A DNA stretch of 64,000 bases from Mycobacterium heckeshornense (GTDB lineage Bacteria; Actinomycetota; Actinomycetes; Mycobacteriales; Mycobacteriaceae). Position numbers and translations under genes: made by a program. The stretch covers positions 2,542,001 to 2,606,000 of the forward strand of contig NZ_AP024237.1 in the NCBI RefSeq assembly GCF_016592155.1, given 5' to 3'. Shown in pieces: positions 1 to 12,852 of this stretch (its first letter is position 1; each line of letters starts with the position of its first letter). The notes under the pieces are model-generated. The model searched no databases. It was not told the origin of the DNA and saw only the letters and a program-made list of their open reading frames with translations.

Positions 1-172
1 CCGAGCGCACCCGGGCGGCGTCGGCGCGGGCCCCGCCGAGTAGGTGCAAGCCGGTGACCACCATGGTCTTGCCGGTGCCGGTCTCACCGGTCAACACGGT
101 CAGGCCCCGGTCGAATTCCGCGGTCGCCACGCTGATGGCGCCCAGCGACTCGATGCGTATTTCACTCAACAT
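1..172 (-). CDS. recN: DNA repair protein RecN, N-terminal part (runs off the window)
   Basis: RecN is an SMC-like ATPase acting in double-strand break repair. Only the first 57 codons are present, starting ATG at 172. The visible protein begins MLSEIRIESLGAI and contains a Walker A motif (GETGTGKT, about residues 29-36), as expected at the RecN N terminus. It lies 12 bases downstream of nadK on the same strand and probably ends the tlyA-nadK-recN operon, the same order as Rv1694-Rv1695-Rv1696. The C-terminal part, with the coiled coil and signature motif, is outside the window. Confidence 0.9.
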   Translation of the reverse strand, partial: MLSEIRIESLGAISVATAEFDRGLTVLTGETGTGKTMVVTGLHLLGGARADAARVRS

Positions 173-184
173 CGGCCGGCACCG

Positions 185-1108
185 TTACCGCCCGCGCCAT
201 CCGCTGACCGGGAGCCGGAACTTGCGCACCAGACGGTCGGTGAACGGCGCAGAGTCCAGCCGCGCCCACTTCACCGGGGTATCGCAGCGTGTCACCTCGA
301 GCCGCCCGCCGGCCGGTACCTGCATTTCGCGGCGCCCGTCGCAAAACACCAGGGCGTTGTGGCCATCCGACTCCACCTCAATTGCGATGGTGGCGTCGGG
401 GCTGGTGACCATCGGCCGGGCGAAAAGGGCGTGAGCGTTGTTGGGTACCACGAGCAGCGCCTCCAGGTCGGGCCACAACACCGGACCCCCCGCGGAGAAC
501 GCGTACGCGGTCGAGCCCGTCGGCGTTGACACCAACACCCCGTCGCAGCCGAATGTCGACACCGGTCGACCGTCGACTTCCAGAACTACCCCGAGCACAC
601 CCAGCCGTGACCCTTTTTCCAGGCTCGCTTCGTTCATTGCCCACCCTCGGTCGACGACCCGGCCCTCAGCGCGCACCACGATGTCGAGGGTCAGCCGGTC
701 CTCGATCCGGTAATTTCGGGCGACCACCCGTTCCAGGACGGCATCGATAGCCTCGGCCTCGGCCTCGGCCAAGAAACCGATTCGGCCCAGGTTGACTCCG
801 AGCACCGGGATGTTCGCGGTGCGGGCCAACTCGGCCGCGCGCAGAAACGTGCCGTCGCCCCCGAGTACCAGCACCAGTTCGCATCCTTGAGCGGCGCGCG
901 AGTCCGCATCGACCACTTCGATGTCGACACCCAGGGCCCGCATGTCGTCGGGCGACAAGTGCACCGGTCCCCGGTCGATTGCCTCAGCTGACAGTGCGCG
1001 CAACCCAATTCCATTGTCGGCCAAACTTTTTTCGACTCTGCGCGCGGTCTCGGTCACCTCGTCGCGTCCGGGGTGGATCACGAGCAGGATCGTGCGGTCG
1101 CGGGTCAT
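185..1108 (-). CDS. nadK: NAD kinase
   Basis: Phosphorylates NAD to NADP (polyphosphate or ATP dependent in mycobacteria), the source of cytosolic NADP. The 307-residue protein equals the M. tuberculosis PpnK length. It shows the GGDGT motif ([15 protein letters not shown], about residue 85), the [10 protein letters not shown] segment and the [12 protein letters not shown] substrate loop of the family. Start ATG at 1108 overlaps the tlyA stop by four bases (ATGA), implying translational coupling. Nothing unusual is seen. Confidence 0.96.
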   Translation of the reverse strand: MTRDRTILLVIHPGRDEVTETARRVEKSLADNGIGLRALSAEAIDRGPVHLSPDDMRALGVDIEVVDADSRAAQGCELVLVLGGDGTFLRAAELARTANIPVLGVNLGRIGFLAEAEAEAIDAVLERVVARNYRIEDRLTLDIVVRAEGRVVDRGWAMNEASLEKGSRLGVLGVVLEVDGRPVSTFGCDGVLVSTPTGSTAYAFSAGGPVLWPDLEALLVVPNNAHALFARPMVTSPDATIAIEVESDGHNALVFCDGRREMQVPAGGRLEVTRCDTPVKWARLDSAPFTDRLVRKFRLPVSGWRGR

Positions 1109-1914
1109 TGCGGGCCCTCGGCAACGGCATTTTGCGCGGCCGACACCAACTGGTCACCGGATAGCGGGAAATCGGTGCGGGCGCGCAGCCACAGGAAGTA
1201 TTCGACGTTGCCCGACGGTCCGGGAAGCGGGCTGGCGACCACACCGACCGTGTGCCAGCCCAACTCCTCGGCGCGCCGAGCGACGGCGAGTAGCGATTCG
1301 CAGCGCAGCTTCGGATCCTGCACCACCCCGCCGGCTCCTACTTGACCCTTCCCCACCTCGAACTGCGGTTTCACCATGGGAACGATATCGGCGTCCGGCG
1401 ACGCGCAGCCAGTCAAGGCGGGCAACACCGTGGTCAGCGAGATGAACGACAGGTCTGCGACCACCACGTCGACCACGCCGCCGATCGCCTCGGGCGACAG
1501 TTCGCGAACGTTGGTGCGCTCGACCACGACCACCCGTGGGTCGGTCCGCAGCGACCACGCCAGCTGCCCATAGCCGACGTCGGCGGCGACTACTTCCCGC
1601 GCACCCCGATCCAGCAAGACTTCGGTGAACCCACCGGTTGATGCGCCCGCGTCCAGGCAGCGTCGTCCCTCGACGGCGATACCGAAAGCATCAAGTGCGC
1701 CAAGGAGTTTATGCGCACCCCGGGACACCCACCTGCGGTCGTCAGGGCGCGTCACGCTCACCGTGGCGGTGACGGGGACGTTGGTGCTCGGCTTGATCGC
1801 CGGGATTCCGTCGATGCTGACCCTGCCTGCCCCGATCAATTCCGCTGCCTCGTGACGGGATCGCGCTAATCCGCGCCGAACGAGTTCGGCGTCAATGCGG
1901 GCACGCCGAGGCAT
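1105..1914 (-). CDS. tlyA: 16S/23S rRNA 2'-O-methyltransferase TlyA
   Basis: TlyA methylates 16S C1409 and 23S C1920 (E. coli numbering), and its loss gives capreomycin resistance; this is known for the family. The 269-residue protein has an N-terminal S4-like RNA-binding domain ([17 protein letters not shown], first ~60 residues). A FtsJ-type Rossmann methyltransferase domain with the SAM motif [16 protein letters not shown] follows. It overlaps nadK by four bases and follows the Rv1693-like gene after 8 bases. One of its target bases, 16S C1409, is present in the rrn operon of this window (position 9103). Confidence 0.95.
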   Translation of the reverse strand: MPRRARIDAELVRRGLARSRHEAAELIGAGRVSIDGIPAIKPSTNVPVTATVSVTRPDDRRWVSRGAHKLLGALDAFGIAVEGRRCLDAGASTGGFTEVLLDRGAREVVAADVGYGQLAWSLRTDPRVVVVERTNVRELSPEAIGGVVDVVVADLSFISLTTVLPALTGCASPDADIVPMVKPQFEVGKGQVGAGGVVQDPKLRCESLLAVARRAEELGWHTVGVVASPLPGPSGNVEYFLWLRARTDFPLSGDQLVSAAQNAVAEGPQ

Positions 1915-1922
1915 GCCGGTGG

Positions 1923-2093
1923 TCAGCCCTTCTCCGCCGACTCCAGCGCGCGTACCAGTACGTCGTGCGCTTCGGACAGACGGCGGGCGATCTCGTCGAG
2001 GTCGGCCTCGGCGAGCTCGTCGTCGGCAAGGTCTGGTAGCCCGGCGAGCAGCGCAGTGATCTCCGCGCGGATCTGTTCAGGGTCGATGGTCAT
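1923..2093 (-). CDS. Small acidic conserved protein, Rv1693-like
   Basis: A 56-codon gene beginning ATG at 2093 (MTIDPEQIRAEITALLAG) and ending 8 bases before tlyA. The protein is acidic and predicted helical, rich in Asp, Glu, Ala and Leu, with no Cys and no membrane segment. It sits exactly where Rv1693 lies in M. tuberculosis, between the HAD phosphatase and tlyA, and all neighbouring gaps are short, so it is probably co-transcribed. Its function is not known to me; assignment rests on position, size and a clean coding frame. Confidence 0.8.
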   Translation of the reverse strand: MTIDPEQIRAEITALLAGLPDLADDELAEADLDEIARRLSEAHDVLVRALESAEKG

Positions 2094-2106
2094 TGCGCCC
2101 TTTACG

Positions 2107-3126
2107 CTAGTCGATCTGTCCGCTGAGCAGTGACCATCGCCTCAGTGCGTCACGGGCCTGCGCGTCGGCGGCCTCGATCCTGATCTGACGCCCGTCGAGA
2201 TCCGCATCCCACACGGCCCTGGCTACGGAACGAACCACCGACAGGCCATCCCCGGCGTTGTCGTCGCCGGTAGCGCTGACCGTCAGCGTCCCGTCGCTGG
2301 CGTCTACGCGCCAGACCGACTGCGGCACCACCTCGAGCTCGCCGGCGTCGTGGTGCAATGAGCGCAGGTCGTGCGCGATGTAGGTGGGCCGTTGTCCCGG
2401 CACGGCATAAACCGCGTCGCGCGCCGAATTGACCCCGGTGAGCACCATCAGGCTGGGCAGTCCGGCCGCGTTGGCACCGGCGATATCGGTGTCCAGACGG
2501 TCACCGACCACCAAGGGGGCGTGAAAATCGCCGCGCGCCACCGCCTCTTTCATCAGCCCGGGTGCTGGCTTTCCAGCCACCTGGGGTTGGGCGTCGGTGG
2601 CCGCCCGCAACGCCGCGACCATGGCGCCATTGCCCGGCAACAGCCCTCGTTCGGAAGGCAAGGTGCGGTCGACATTGGCCGCGACCCACAGCGCACCCGC
2701 CCTGATGGCCAGCGCTGCCTCGGCGAGATCAGGCCAGCCGGTAGTCGGCGAGTGGCCCTGGACGACGGCGACCGGCTCGTCGTCCCACCGGCGCACCGGG
2801 CGTAATCCGACTGCGGCGATCTCGTTGGCCAGCGACTCCGTGCCCACGACCAGCACGGGCGAACCCGGCCGAAGCTGGCCTGCTAGCAGATGGGCGGCGG
2901 TCTGGCCGCTGGTGACCACATCCGCTCCGGTTGCCGTGAAGCCCAGATCGCGCAAGTGGGCGGCTACTTCGTCTGCCCCGCGGGAGGCGTTGTTGGTAAT
3001 GAACAGCTTGCGGCAACGCACCTTGTCCAGCGACTCGACCGCGCCGTCAGTGGGCCGACGGCCATGAAAGACGGTGCCGTCCAGATCGATCAGCAGGCAA
3101 TCGTACTGCTGTGCAAGCGTTGTCAC
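2107..3126 (-). CDS. HAD-superfamily phosphatase (Rv1692-like glycerol-3-phosphate phosphatase)
   Basis: The 339-residue protein has HAD subfamily IIA motifs: motif I DLDGT (LLIDLDGTVFHG, about residues 12-23), motif II in LFITNNAS, and the motif IV region VVGDRLDTDIAGANAAGL. Rv1692 of M. tuberculosis dephosphorylates glycerol 3-phosphate during polar-lipid recycling, and synteny supports the same role here. Start is GTG at 3126, one base beyond the stop of the upstream Rv1691-like remnant. That implies the two were translationally coupled before the IS insertion. The C-terminal ~80 residues form the family's extra domain. Confidence 0.9.
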   Translation of the reverse strand: MTTLAQQYDCLLIDLDGTVFHGRRPTDGAVESLDKVRCRKLFITNNASRGADEVAAHLRDLGFTATGADVVTSGQTAAHLLAGQLRPGSPVLVVGTESLANEIAAVGLRPVRRWDDEPVAVVQGHSPTTGWPDLAEAALAIRAGALWVAANVDRTLPSERGLLPGNGAMVAALRAATDAQPQVAGKPAPGLMKEAVARGDFHAPLVVGDRLDTDIAGANAAGLPSLMVLTGVNSARDAVYAVPGQRPTYIAHDLRSLHHDAGELEVVPQSVWRVDASDGTLTVSATGDDNAGDGLSVVRSVARAVWDADLDGRQIRIEAADAQARDALRRWSLLSGQID

Positions 3127-3127
3127 G

Positions 3128-3308
3128 TCAGGCTAACTCGCTAACCCGCTCTTCGGCGTCGGTGACGCCGTCGACATCGGCAGCCGCCGAACGTAAAAAC
3201 CATTGCAGCGCTTCGTCGCTGCGGTCTAGCGCCAGCAGGGTCTCGGCGTAGGCGTAGAACAGCCGCGCGGCGGTCGATCCGGTGCGGCGGGTGGCGAGTC
3301 CCCGATAC
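3128..3308 (-). pseudogene. 3' fragment of Rv1691-like gene, cut by an insertion sequence
   Basis: About 60 codons of host gene lie between the left IS end and a stop at 3128-3130. They read YRGLATRRTGSTAARLFYA and continue as helical repeat-like sequence ending VSELA. The matching 5' part is at 4557-5260. Deleting the IS joins the two parts in the same frame. In M. tuberculosis Rv1691 is one gene at this position. The fragment lacks its own start, so the protein is presumably not made; reduced expression of the downstream HAD phosphatase is an inference. Confidence 0.8.
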
Positions 3309-3331
3309 TGAGTCCACCCGGTTCTAGAGTC
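3309..3331. repeat. Left inverted repeat of the IS3-family element
   Basis: Reads TGAGTCC at its outer end and TAGAGTC at its inner end. It aligns with the reverse complement of 4534-4556 at 19 of 23 positions. It begins with TG, as IS3 ends do, and directly abuts the downstream fragment of the disrupted Rv1691-like gene. Confidence 0.8.
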
Positions 3332-3350
3332 GGGTTTTGTTGTTCTGGAT

Positions 3351-4187
3351 TCAGTTGATTTCGCAGGCCACAGGGGTGTGGGTGTGGCTGCATCGGGCAG
3401 CGTACTCGGCCGGGGTGAGGTAGCCCAGCGCGGAGTGACGATGCCGGTGATTATGTTCGTGCTTGAAGTCACCGATGACTACTCGGGCCTCCAGCAGGTT
3501 GGTCCAGTGGTTGCGGTTGAGGCACTCCTTCCTGAGCCTGCTGTTGAACGATTCGATGTAGGCGTTGTCCCACGGCGCTCCGGGTGGAATGTAGGACAAT
3601 CCGACTGTGCCGTCACAAAACTGTTGCAACGCTTGCGAAATCATCTCCGGGCCGTTGTCCATGCGCAGCACCAGCGGCGGTCCACCGGCGGAGGCGAACA
3701 CCCGCTCGAGTTCATCGACGAGACGCTCGCCGGTAATCGAGCGCTCCACGATGTTCAGCAGCGATTCGCGAGTGTGCTCGTCGACCATCGACGCGATCTT
3801 GACAGCCTTGCCGTCGATGGTGGAGTCGAACTGAAAATCGATCGCCCACACCACCTTGGGTGCGTCCGCGACGACCTGCGGCGCCGACGACACCCGCGCG
3901 CTTACGCGGCGAATACGCCCGCCGCTGCAGTCCTTCCTCACGCCACAGCCGGTGGACCTTCTTTTGTTGACCTCACGGCCCTCATCGTGGCGCAACGCCG
4001 CCCAGGCGCGCCGAAACCCATGGCAGGGATGTTTGGTGGCATACGCGCGCAGCCAGACCCGCAGATCGGCATCCGGGTCGGCCGGGGTCGCCGCGACCGG
4101 AGTGCGCCGGTAGGTAGAACGAGCCAGCCCAACCGCCTTGCACGCCAACCGCTCCGACATGCTCAACACCTCTTTGAGCATGTCCAC
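3351..4187 (-). CDS. IS3-family transposase OrfB (DDE integrase)
   Basis: Catalytic part of the transposase. The rve-type core shows the DDE residues in VVWAIDFQFDST, LRMDNGPE and YIESFNSRLRKE, followed by HNHRHRHSALGYLTP. The ATG at 4187 is nominal: the frame is open upstream to the OrfA overlap (LSPAAKRRAVDML), so the natural product should be an OrfAB fusion made by -1 frameshifting. The stretch at about 3890-3966 reads a non-family sequence, while the shifted frame reads the family's usual K-VHRLWREEGL and SPRKRAG words. Two compensating indels seem to have replaced about 25 residues, so activity is doubtful. Confidence 0.85.
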   Translation of the reverse strand: MDMLKEVLSMSERLACKAVGLARSTYRRTPVAATPADPDADLRVWLRAYATKHPCHGFRRAWAALRHDEGREVNKRRSTGCGVRKDCSGGRIRRVSARVSSAPQVVADAPKVVWAIDFQFDSTIDGKAVKIASMVDEHTRESLLNIVERSITGERLVDELERVFASAGGPPLVLRMDNGPEMISQALQQFCDGTVGLSYIPPGAPWDNAYIESFNSRLRKECLNRNHWTNLLEARVVIGDFKHEHNHRHRHSALGYLTPAEYAARCSHTHTPVACEIN

Positions 4188-4210
4188 GGCGCGACGCTTG
4201 GCGGCCGGGC

Positions 4211-4504
4211 TCAGAATTTTCCCTTCGCAACCTCCCGCAACGCATCCTTCTCCAACTCCGCCTCGGCCAAAAGCCGCTTCAACCGCGCGTTCTGCTCCCG
4301 CAACTCCTTGAGCTGCCTGGCGGCATCGATATCCATCCCGCCATAGGTGCGGCGCCAGTTGTACAGCGTCGCCGCCGACACCTCCAGCTCGGCGGCGATC
4401 TCCTCACCGGTCTTGCCCGCCGCGGCCAGCTCGTCCGCGCGGCGCAGCTTGCGCACGATGTCCTCCGCGGAATGCCGCTTCCGACCACCCATGTGTTTCA
4501 TCAT
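4211..4504 (-). CDS. IS3-family OrfA (helix-turn-helix DNA-binding protein)
   Basis: Encodes the DNA-binding half of the transposase: a helix-turn-helix (GEEIAAELEVSAATLYNW) followed by a leucine-zipper-like coiled coil (LKELREQNARLKRLLAEAEL), ending KGKF. The family usually starts at Met-x-x-x-Lys-Arg-His-Ser. Candidate starts here are ATG at 4504, 4501 or 4492. I chose the first because a GGAAGG ribosome-binding site lies just upstream, though 4501 would be equally spaced. The open frame extends to 4531, but that would run almost to the right inverted repeat. Confidence 0.82.
   Translation of the reverse strand: MMKHMGGRKRHSAEDIVRKLRRADELAAAGKTGEEIAAELEVSAATLYNWRRTYGGMDIDAARQLKELREQNARLKRLLAEAELEKDALREVAKGKF
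4217..4223 (-). promoter_or_regulatory. Programmed -1 frameshift heptamer between orfA and orfB
   Basis: In the OrfA frame the last codons read aaG GGA AAA ttc tga, giving the X-XXY-YYZ heptamer G GGA AAA six bases before the OrfA stop. A one-base backward slip leads into the frame that continues as the OrfB pre-sequence and catalytic domain. This is how IS3 elements make OrfAB. The heptamer is seen directly; its use is inferred. Confidence 0.7.
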
Positions 4505-4533
4505 CCCTTCCAGCCCCATCCACGGGGCCACAG

Positions 4534-4556
4534 GACTCTAAAACAAGGCGGACTCA
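4534..4556. repeat. Right inverted repeat of the IS3-family element
   Basis: Reverse complement begins TGAGTCC and ends TAGAGTC, matching the left end at 19 of 23 positions. It abuts codons for ...GVFPV of the disrupted host gene, and the adjoining element sequence extends the host frame to an artificial ...NESALF stop inside the IS. Confidence 0.8.
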
Positions 4557-5260
4557 TTCACCGGGAACACCCCACGGGGATCCAGCGGCGGCGTGGACAA
4601 TACGGTCAAGGCCTGCTCCAGCTGACCGAGATCCGCACGGGCCCCGGCGGCGACGATGCGTAATTCGTCCGCATCGTCGCCGCTGAGCTGGGCAGCCTCG
4701 GGCCCCCGGGCCAGCTCGATCGCCCGCTCTGGACGGCCGAGACCGCGTTCGCAGTCGGCGATCAGCGGAAGTAGCGCGGATTTGCTGCCCATCCTGCGGG
4801 CGGCGCGCAACTCGGCGAGCGCTTGCGCCCAGTCACCGCAGTGGTAGGCCGCAATCCCGACGGCTTCACGAATGGCGGCGATCCGGCCGGATCGGGCCCG
4901 GGCCGCACGTGCATGGCTCAGCGCGGCTTCGGGGTCGTCATCGATCAGCACACCCGCCGCGACCAGGTGGCGAGCCACCGTGTCTGCGGTAGCGCGGTCC
5001 AAAGTGCTTAGCTCGCGCCGGATTTCGGGTGCCAGCTGGTTGGCTTCCACATCGGGTGGAATTGGTGGCCCGCTACCCGAACCGTTGCCGCCCGACGTGT
5101 GCTTGGGTTGTTCCCGACGTGCACGCCCAGGCCCGGAGCGGGGAACGTCACGTTCGGGACGCGGCGCGCGCCTTGATGTGACCGGGCCTGCGGATGCTGG
5201 CCGCGGTCGTCGCGCACCGCTGCCGCGCCGCTCGTCGACCATTTTGCGCATCCACCCCAA
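4557..5260 (-). pseudogene. 5' fragment of Rv1691-like gene, cut by an insertion sequence
   Basis: Residues 1 to about 234 of an Rv1691-like protein. It has a basic, Pro/Arg/Gly-rich N-terminal region, then helical TPR-like sequence (LDRATADTVARHLVAAGVLI; WAQALAELRAARRMGSKSA). Starts possible are ATG at 5260 or ATG at 5242 (MVDERRG). The frame runs into the IS and stops after nine element-derived codons (near 4538). A truncated protein of about 240 residues could still be made, lacking the C-terminal ~60 residues. Function is unknown. Confidence 0.8.
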
Positions 5261-5334
5261 TCACTGCCCGCCCGGTCGTATCGCGGGGCCCTATCAAGGA
5301 TACGGAAACGGTCGAGACGACGACAATTTAAGCG

Positions 5335-5356
5335 GCGGCAATTGAAAAATTGCCGC
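5335..5356 (-). terminator. Perfect hairpin downstream of the rrn operon
   Basis: Nine-base arms GCGGCAATT and AATTGCCGC separated by four bases form a perfect stem-loop, 37 bases beyond the first post-5S hairpin. No U-tract follows in the rrn direction (CGCTTAAATTG). It may be a second, backup terminator or a structure in the 5' region of the Rv1691-like transcript. Mycobacterial terminators often lack long U-tracts. Confidence 0.5.
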
Positions 5357-5392
5357 GGTCAGTGCAATTCGATTGAACAGGGCAAATGGTAA

Positions 5393-5417
5393 GCACCCCC
5401 TTTTGGTGTGGGGGTGC
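5393..5417 (-). terminator. rrn operon terminator hairpin after 5S
   Basis: On the minus strand GCACCCCC, a 9-base A-rich loop, then GGGGGTGC form an 8-bp GC-rich stem starting 8 bases after the 5S 3' end. It is followed by TTACC rather than a run of T. Position and stem strength suggest the rrn transcription end. Confidence 0.65.
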
Positions 5418-5425
5418 TTTTGGGT

Positions 5426-5541
5426 GTTCGGCGGTGTCCTACTTTTCCACCCGGGGTGGGTAGTATCATCGGCGCTGGCAGGCTTAGCTTCCGGGTTCGG
5501 GATGGGTCCGGGCGTTTCCCTGCCGCTATGGACCGCCGTAA
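5426..5541 (-). rRNA. rrf: 5S ribosomal RNA
   Basis: On the minus strand the sequence runs from TTACGGCGGTCCATAGCGGC to CACCGCCGAAC. It contains the conserved CCATCCCGAAC loop and GGAAGCTAAGCC, and terminal segments that pair. Length is about 116 nt; ends are accurate to a few bases. It is third in the 16S-23S-5S operon, 63 bases after 23S. Confidence 0.95.
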
Positions 5542-5604
5542 CTTTATTTTGTTTGTGTTGTGTGGGGTGGGGGTGTGGTGTGGTGTGGTGTGGTTGCGTG
5601 GTGT

Positions 5605-10507
<4,903 letters not shown>

Positions 10508-10744
10508 AACCACTCAGAGAAAACCCCGACAAAAAACACACCACACCCCAACACGGGGAAAATCAGGGCACGGCAAAAACAACAAACAAAACCACCAACA
10601 CACTATTGAGTTCTCAAACAACACCGTTCCGGCCGTGCCTCGAACCCGCGGCGGATGGGCCACGCGTTCGTAGTACGGACGGTGAGGGCAGTCCCTCTGG
10701 GAGCCTCGCGGTTCGCGGACTGGCCGCTTCGCGACGGCTCTACC
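10508..10744 (-). other. rrn leader with antitermination BoxA
   Basis: Leader of about 230 nt between the promoter and 16S. On the minus strand 10601-10620 reads TGTTTGAGAACTCAATAGTG, matching the conserved mycobacterial rrn BoxA (TTTGAGAACTC) bound by NusB-NusE for antitermination. The segment between BoxA and 16S is AC/GT-rich (CCCCGTGTTGGGGTGTGG) and should form the 16S processing stem with the spacer. No open reading frame here is convincing. Confidence 0.8.
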
Positions 10745-10773
10745 AAGTTACGTGAGGGACAGGCCGCAGTCAA
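10745..10773 (-). promoter_or_regulatory. Ribosomal RNA operon promoter (P1-like)
   Basis: On the minus strand TTGACT (10768-10773), a 17-base spacer, then TAACTT (10745-10750) form a good SigA-type promoter. Transcription would start near 10737, about 230 nt upstream of 16S. The -35 box lies only 41 bases past the tyrS stop, so read-through from tyrS is also possible. I see one promoter. Confidence 0.75.
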
Positions 10774-10813
10774 ATGGCCTTGTGGCCGGCCGCTTTCGAC
10801 CGCGACACGGGTG

Positions 10814-12154
10814 TCAACGCCGGCACTGCGACGATTGTTCCCCCCTTCCGCCGGAGCCAGTCCCGCCAGGCCGAACAGTTCTCCCGACGCGTTCGATGCC
10901 GGCGATATTCCGCTTGCCCCGCCGCAACACCAGCCACCGACCATGCAGAAAATCCGCTGGCCGCGGCGTCCAGTCGTCGCTGTCGACCTTGGTGTTGTTG
11001 ACGGACACGCCGCCCTCGGCGATCGTGCGCCGTGCGGCCCCCTTGCTCGGTGACAGACCGCTGGCCACCAAGAGGTCGACGATCCCGTCGGGTGCGCCCG
11101 GCTTCAACTCCGCAACCGGGGTTTCCCGCAGCGCCGCCGTCAGCGTTGCTTCGTCCAGCCGCGCCAATTCCCCGTGGCCGAAGAGGGCGCGGCTGGCACG
11201 CTCGACGGCCTTGGTGACCGCCTCGCCGTGCACCAGCGTGGTGAGTTCTCGGGCCAGGGTGCGTTGCGCGACACGGTCCTGGGGGCGCGAGGCCGTCGCC
11301 TCCTCGAGGTCGGCGAGCTCGTCAGCCGACAGAAACGTGAACCAGCGCAGGTACCGGATGACGTCGGCGTCGGCGGTATTGATGAAGTACTGGTACCACG
11401 CGTACGGAGTGGTCATCTCAGGGTCCAGCCACAGATTGCCGCCGCCGGTGGATTTGCCGAACTTGGCGCCGTCGGCCGCCGTGACCAGCGGCACCGTCAG
11501 CGCGTGCACTGTCACACCCAGCTTCTGGCGCGCCAGGCGCACTCCGGCGATGATGTTGCCCCACTGATCGGAACCGCCGATCTGCAGCACACAGTGGTGA
11601 CGGCGGTACAACTCGACGTAGTCGTTGGCCTGCAGCAGCAGGTAACTGAACTCGGTGTAGGAGATGCCTTCCCCGTTCAGGCGGCGCCGGATGACGTCGC
11701 GGTCGAGCATCACGTTCACCGAAAAATGCTTGCCCACGTCGCGCAGGAACTCGATGGCCGACATGTCGCGCGTCCACTCGAGGTTGTTCTCGACGATCGC
11801 GCCCGTCGGCGAGTCGTCGAAGTCGACGAACCGTTCCAGTTGTCCGCGGATCCGCTCGGTCCATTCCAGGACGGTGTCGGCGGCGTTGAGGGCGCGTTCG
11901 CCGGTGTCGCGCGGGTCGCCGATGAGCCCGGTGGCGCCACCGGCCAACACGATAGGACGATGGCCGGCCCGCTGGAAACGGCGCAGGGCCAGCAGCGGCA
12001 CCAGGTGCCCCGCATGCAGGCTCGGCGCGGTGGGGTCGAAGCCCGCATACACCGTAAGCGGTCCCCGCGCTGCTTCGGCGGCCAGCGCCTCAAGGTCGGT
12101 GGACTGTGCGATCAGCCCGCGCCAGCTCAGCTCGTCCAGGATGGGTGCGCCCAC
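10814..12154 (-). CDS. tyrS: Tyrosyl-tRNA synthetase
   Basis: Class I synthetase charging tRNA-Tyr. The 446-residue protein shows [15 protein letters not shown] (HIGH-equivalent, residues 36-50), [11 protein letters not shown] (tRNA/Tyr recognition) and KFGKSTGG (KMSKS-equivalent). A C-terminal S4 domain ([19 protein letters not shown]) follows. Start is GTG at 12154. It is about 22 residues longer than the 424-residue M. tuberculosis protein because of a Gly/Arg/Ser-rich tail. In M. tuberculosis lprJ and Rv1691 follow; here the rrn operon follows and lprJ is absent. Confidence 0.96.
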   Translation of the reverse strand: MGAPILDELSWRGLIAQSTDLEALAAEAARGPLTVYAGFDPTAPSLHAGHLVPLLALRRFQRAGHRPIVLAGGATGLIGDPRDTGERALNAADTVLEWTERIRGQLERFVDFDDSPTGAIVENNLEWTRDMSAIEFLRDVGKHFSVNVMLDRDVIRRRLNGEGISYTEFSYLLLQANDYVELYRRHHCVLQIGGSDQWGNIIAGVRLARQKLGVTVHALTVPLVTAADGAKFGKSTGGGNLWLDPEMTTPYAWYQYFINTADADVIRYLRWFTFLSADELADLEEATASRPQDRVAQRTLARELTTLVHGEAVTKAVERASRALFGHGELARLDEATLTAALRETPVAELKPGAPDGIVDLLVASGLSPSKGAARRTIAEGGVSVNNTKVDSDDWTPRPADFLHGRWLVLRRGKRNIAGIERVGRTVRPGGTGSGGRGEQSSQCRR

Positions 12155-12188
12155 AGTTATCGATCTTCCAGCATTGCGCCCCGGGGCG

Positions 12189-12800
12189 TTAATCGCTGGT
12201 CCCGGGCGCGGGGGCCCGGGGGCTGCGGCGGTAGGCCGAGACCTCGGGCCGGCCCGGCAACCACAGCCGCCACGGCCGGTCGGCGGCCACGCTGATGCCG
12301 ACTCGGGGACCGCACACGGCGTCGAGGGTGTCGTTCAGTTTTACCGTGATCGGGCTGTCGGGATCGAAGAGATCAAGTCCGTTGTCTGCCATGGTGATTC
12401 CCAGAGCCGAACAAAGGTTTCCGGGCCCGCGCGCCAGCGCGGCGGTTCGGGCGAGCTCGCCGCGCCGGGACCTCGCCAGCTCGATTCCGCACTCGATCAC
12501 CGCGGACCTGAGCAGAACGGCTGCGGCTGTCCCGTCGGGGCCGCACGCGACGTTGGCACAGACATGGATCCCGTGGCTCCGGTAGGTATAGAGGTGTCCG
12601 GGCGGGCCAAACATCACGGCATTGCGACCGTTGCGTCCCCGGTAGGAGTGTGCCGCCGCGTCCGGCCAGGGGCCCTCCGGCACCCCACCATAGGCCTCCA
12701 CCTCGACAATTGTGGCGCTGACACCCCGTCCGTAAAGCGTGGCGCCAAGTAGCCGGCGCGCGGCGCTGACCGGGTCGACCGCCAGTTCCTCAGCGCTCAC
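12189..12800 (-). CDS. mpg: 3-methyladenine DNA glycosylase (AAG family)
   Basis: Base-excision repair glycosylase removing alkylated purines. Motifs are VEVEAYGG (catalytic Glu), [23 protein letters not shown] and [13 protein letters not shown] chose GTG at 12800, giving 203 residues, the M. tuberculosis length. The open frame extends 10 codons further to 12830, but that would overlap the promoter elements. It lies 34 bases upstream of tyrS, on the same strand. The upstream region is shared with the divergent ABC operon and has a damage-promoter-like motif at 12808-12830. Confidence 0.92.
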   Translation of the reverse strand: MSAEELAVDPVSAARRLLGATLYGRGVSATIVEVEAYGGVPEGPWPDAAAHSYRGRNGRNAVMFGPPGHLYTYRSHGIHVCANVACGPDGTAAAVLLRSAVIECGIELARSRRGELARTAALARGPGNLCSALGITMADNGLDLFDPDSPITVKLNDTLDAVCGPRVGISVAADRPWRLWLPGRPEVSAYRRSPRAPAPGTSD

Positions 12801-12807
12801 CGGACAG

Positions 12808-12830
12808 ATTTTGCCCGCGGCACTTGACAA
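12808..12830 (-). promoter_or_regulatory. Candidate RecA-independent damage promoter for mpg
   Basis: On the minus strand TTGTCAAGT (12822-12830), eight bases, then CAAAAT (12808-12813) resemble the tTGTCRgtg-N8-TAnnnT promoter of mycobacterial damage genes. The first six bases and the spacing match; the rest and the -10 are imperfect. The -10 lies 8 bases before the GTG start, so the transcript would be nearly leaderless. The element overlaps the divergent promoter's -35. Confidence 0.4.
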
Positions 12831-12852
12831 GGACGCACGTGGGGTTGATATT
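12824..12852 (+). promoter_or_regulatory. Promoter of the ABC exporter-TetR operon
   Basis: TTGACA (12824-12829), a 17-base spacer and GATATT (12847-12852) form a strong SigA-type promoter. Initiation seven bases after the -10 falls on the A of ATG at 12859, predicting a leaderless mRNA. The TetR-type operator at 12850-12883 covers the start site. Confidence 0.7.

Larger units (their letters stand above)
3309..4556 (-). mobile_element. IS3-family insertion sequence, 1,248 bp
   Basis: The element is bounded by imperfect 23-bp inverted repeats (19 of 23 match) at 3309-3331 and 4534-4556. Both begin TGAGTCC and end TAGAGTC when read inward, giving the TG...CA termini usual for IS3. It carries orfA and orfB on the minus strand, with a frameshift signal between them and a DDE transposase. 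The look of orfA (KRHSAEDIV, TLYNWRRTYGGMD) recalls the IS407 side of the family, but I cannot assign a named IS. No clean target duplication is visible (TAC on the left, TTC on the right). Confidence 0.87.

Noticed and set aside
3378..4346. 322-codon plus-strand open frame across the IS
   Set aside because: Antisense to the transposase; no motif of a passenger gene.
11174..12752. Plus-strand open frames opposite tyrS and mpg
   Set aside because: Codon-shadow of two clearly recognisable minus-strand enzymes.
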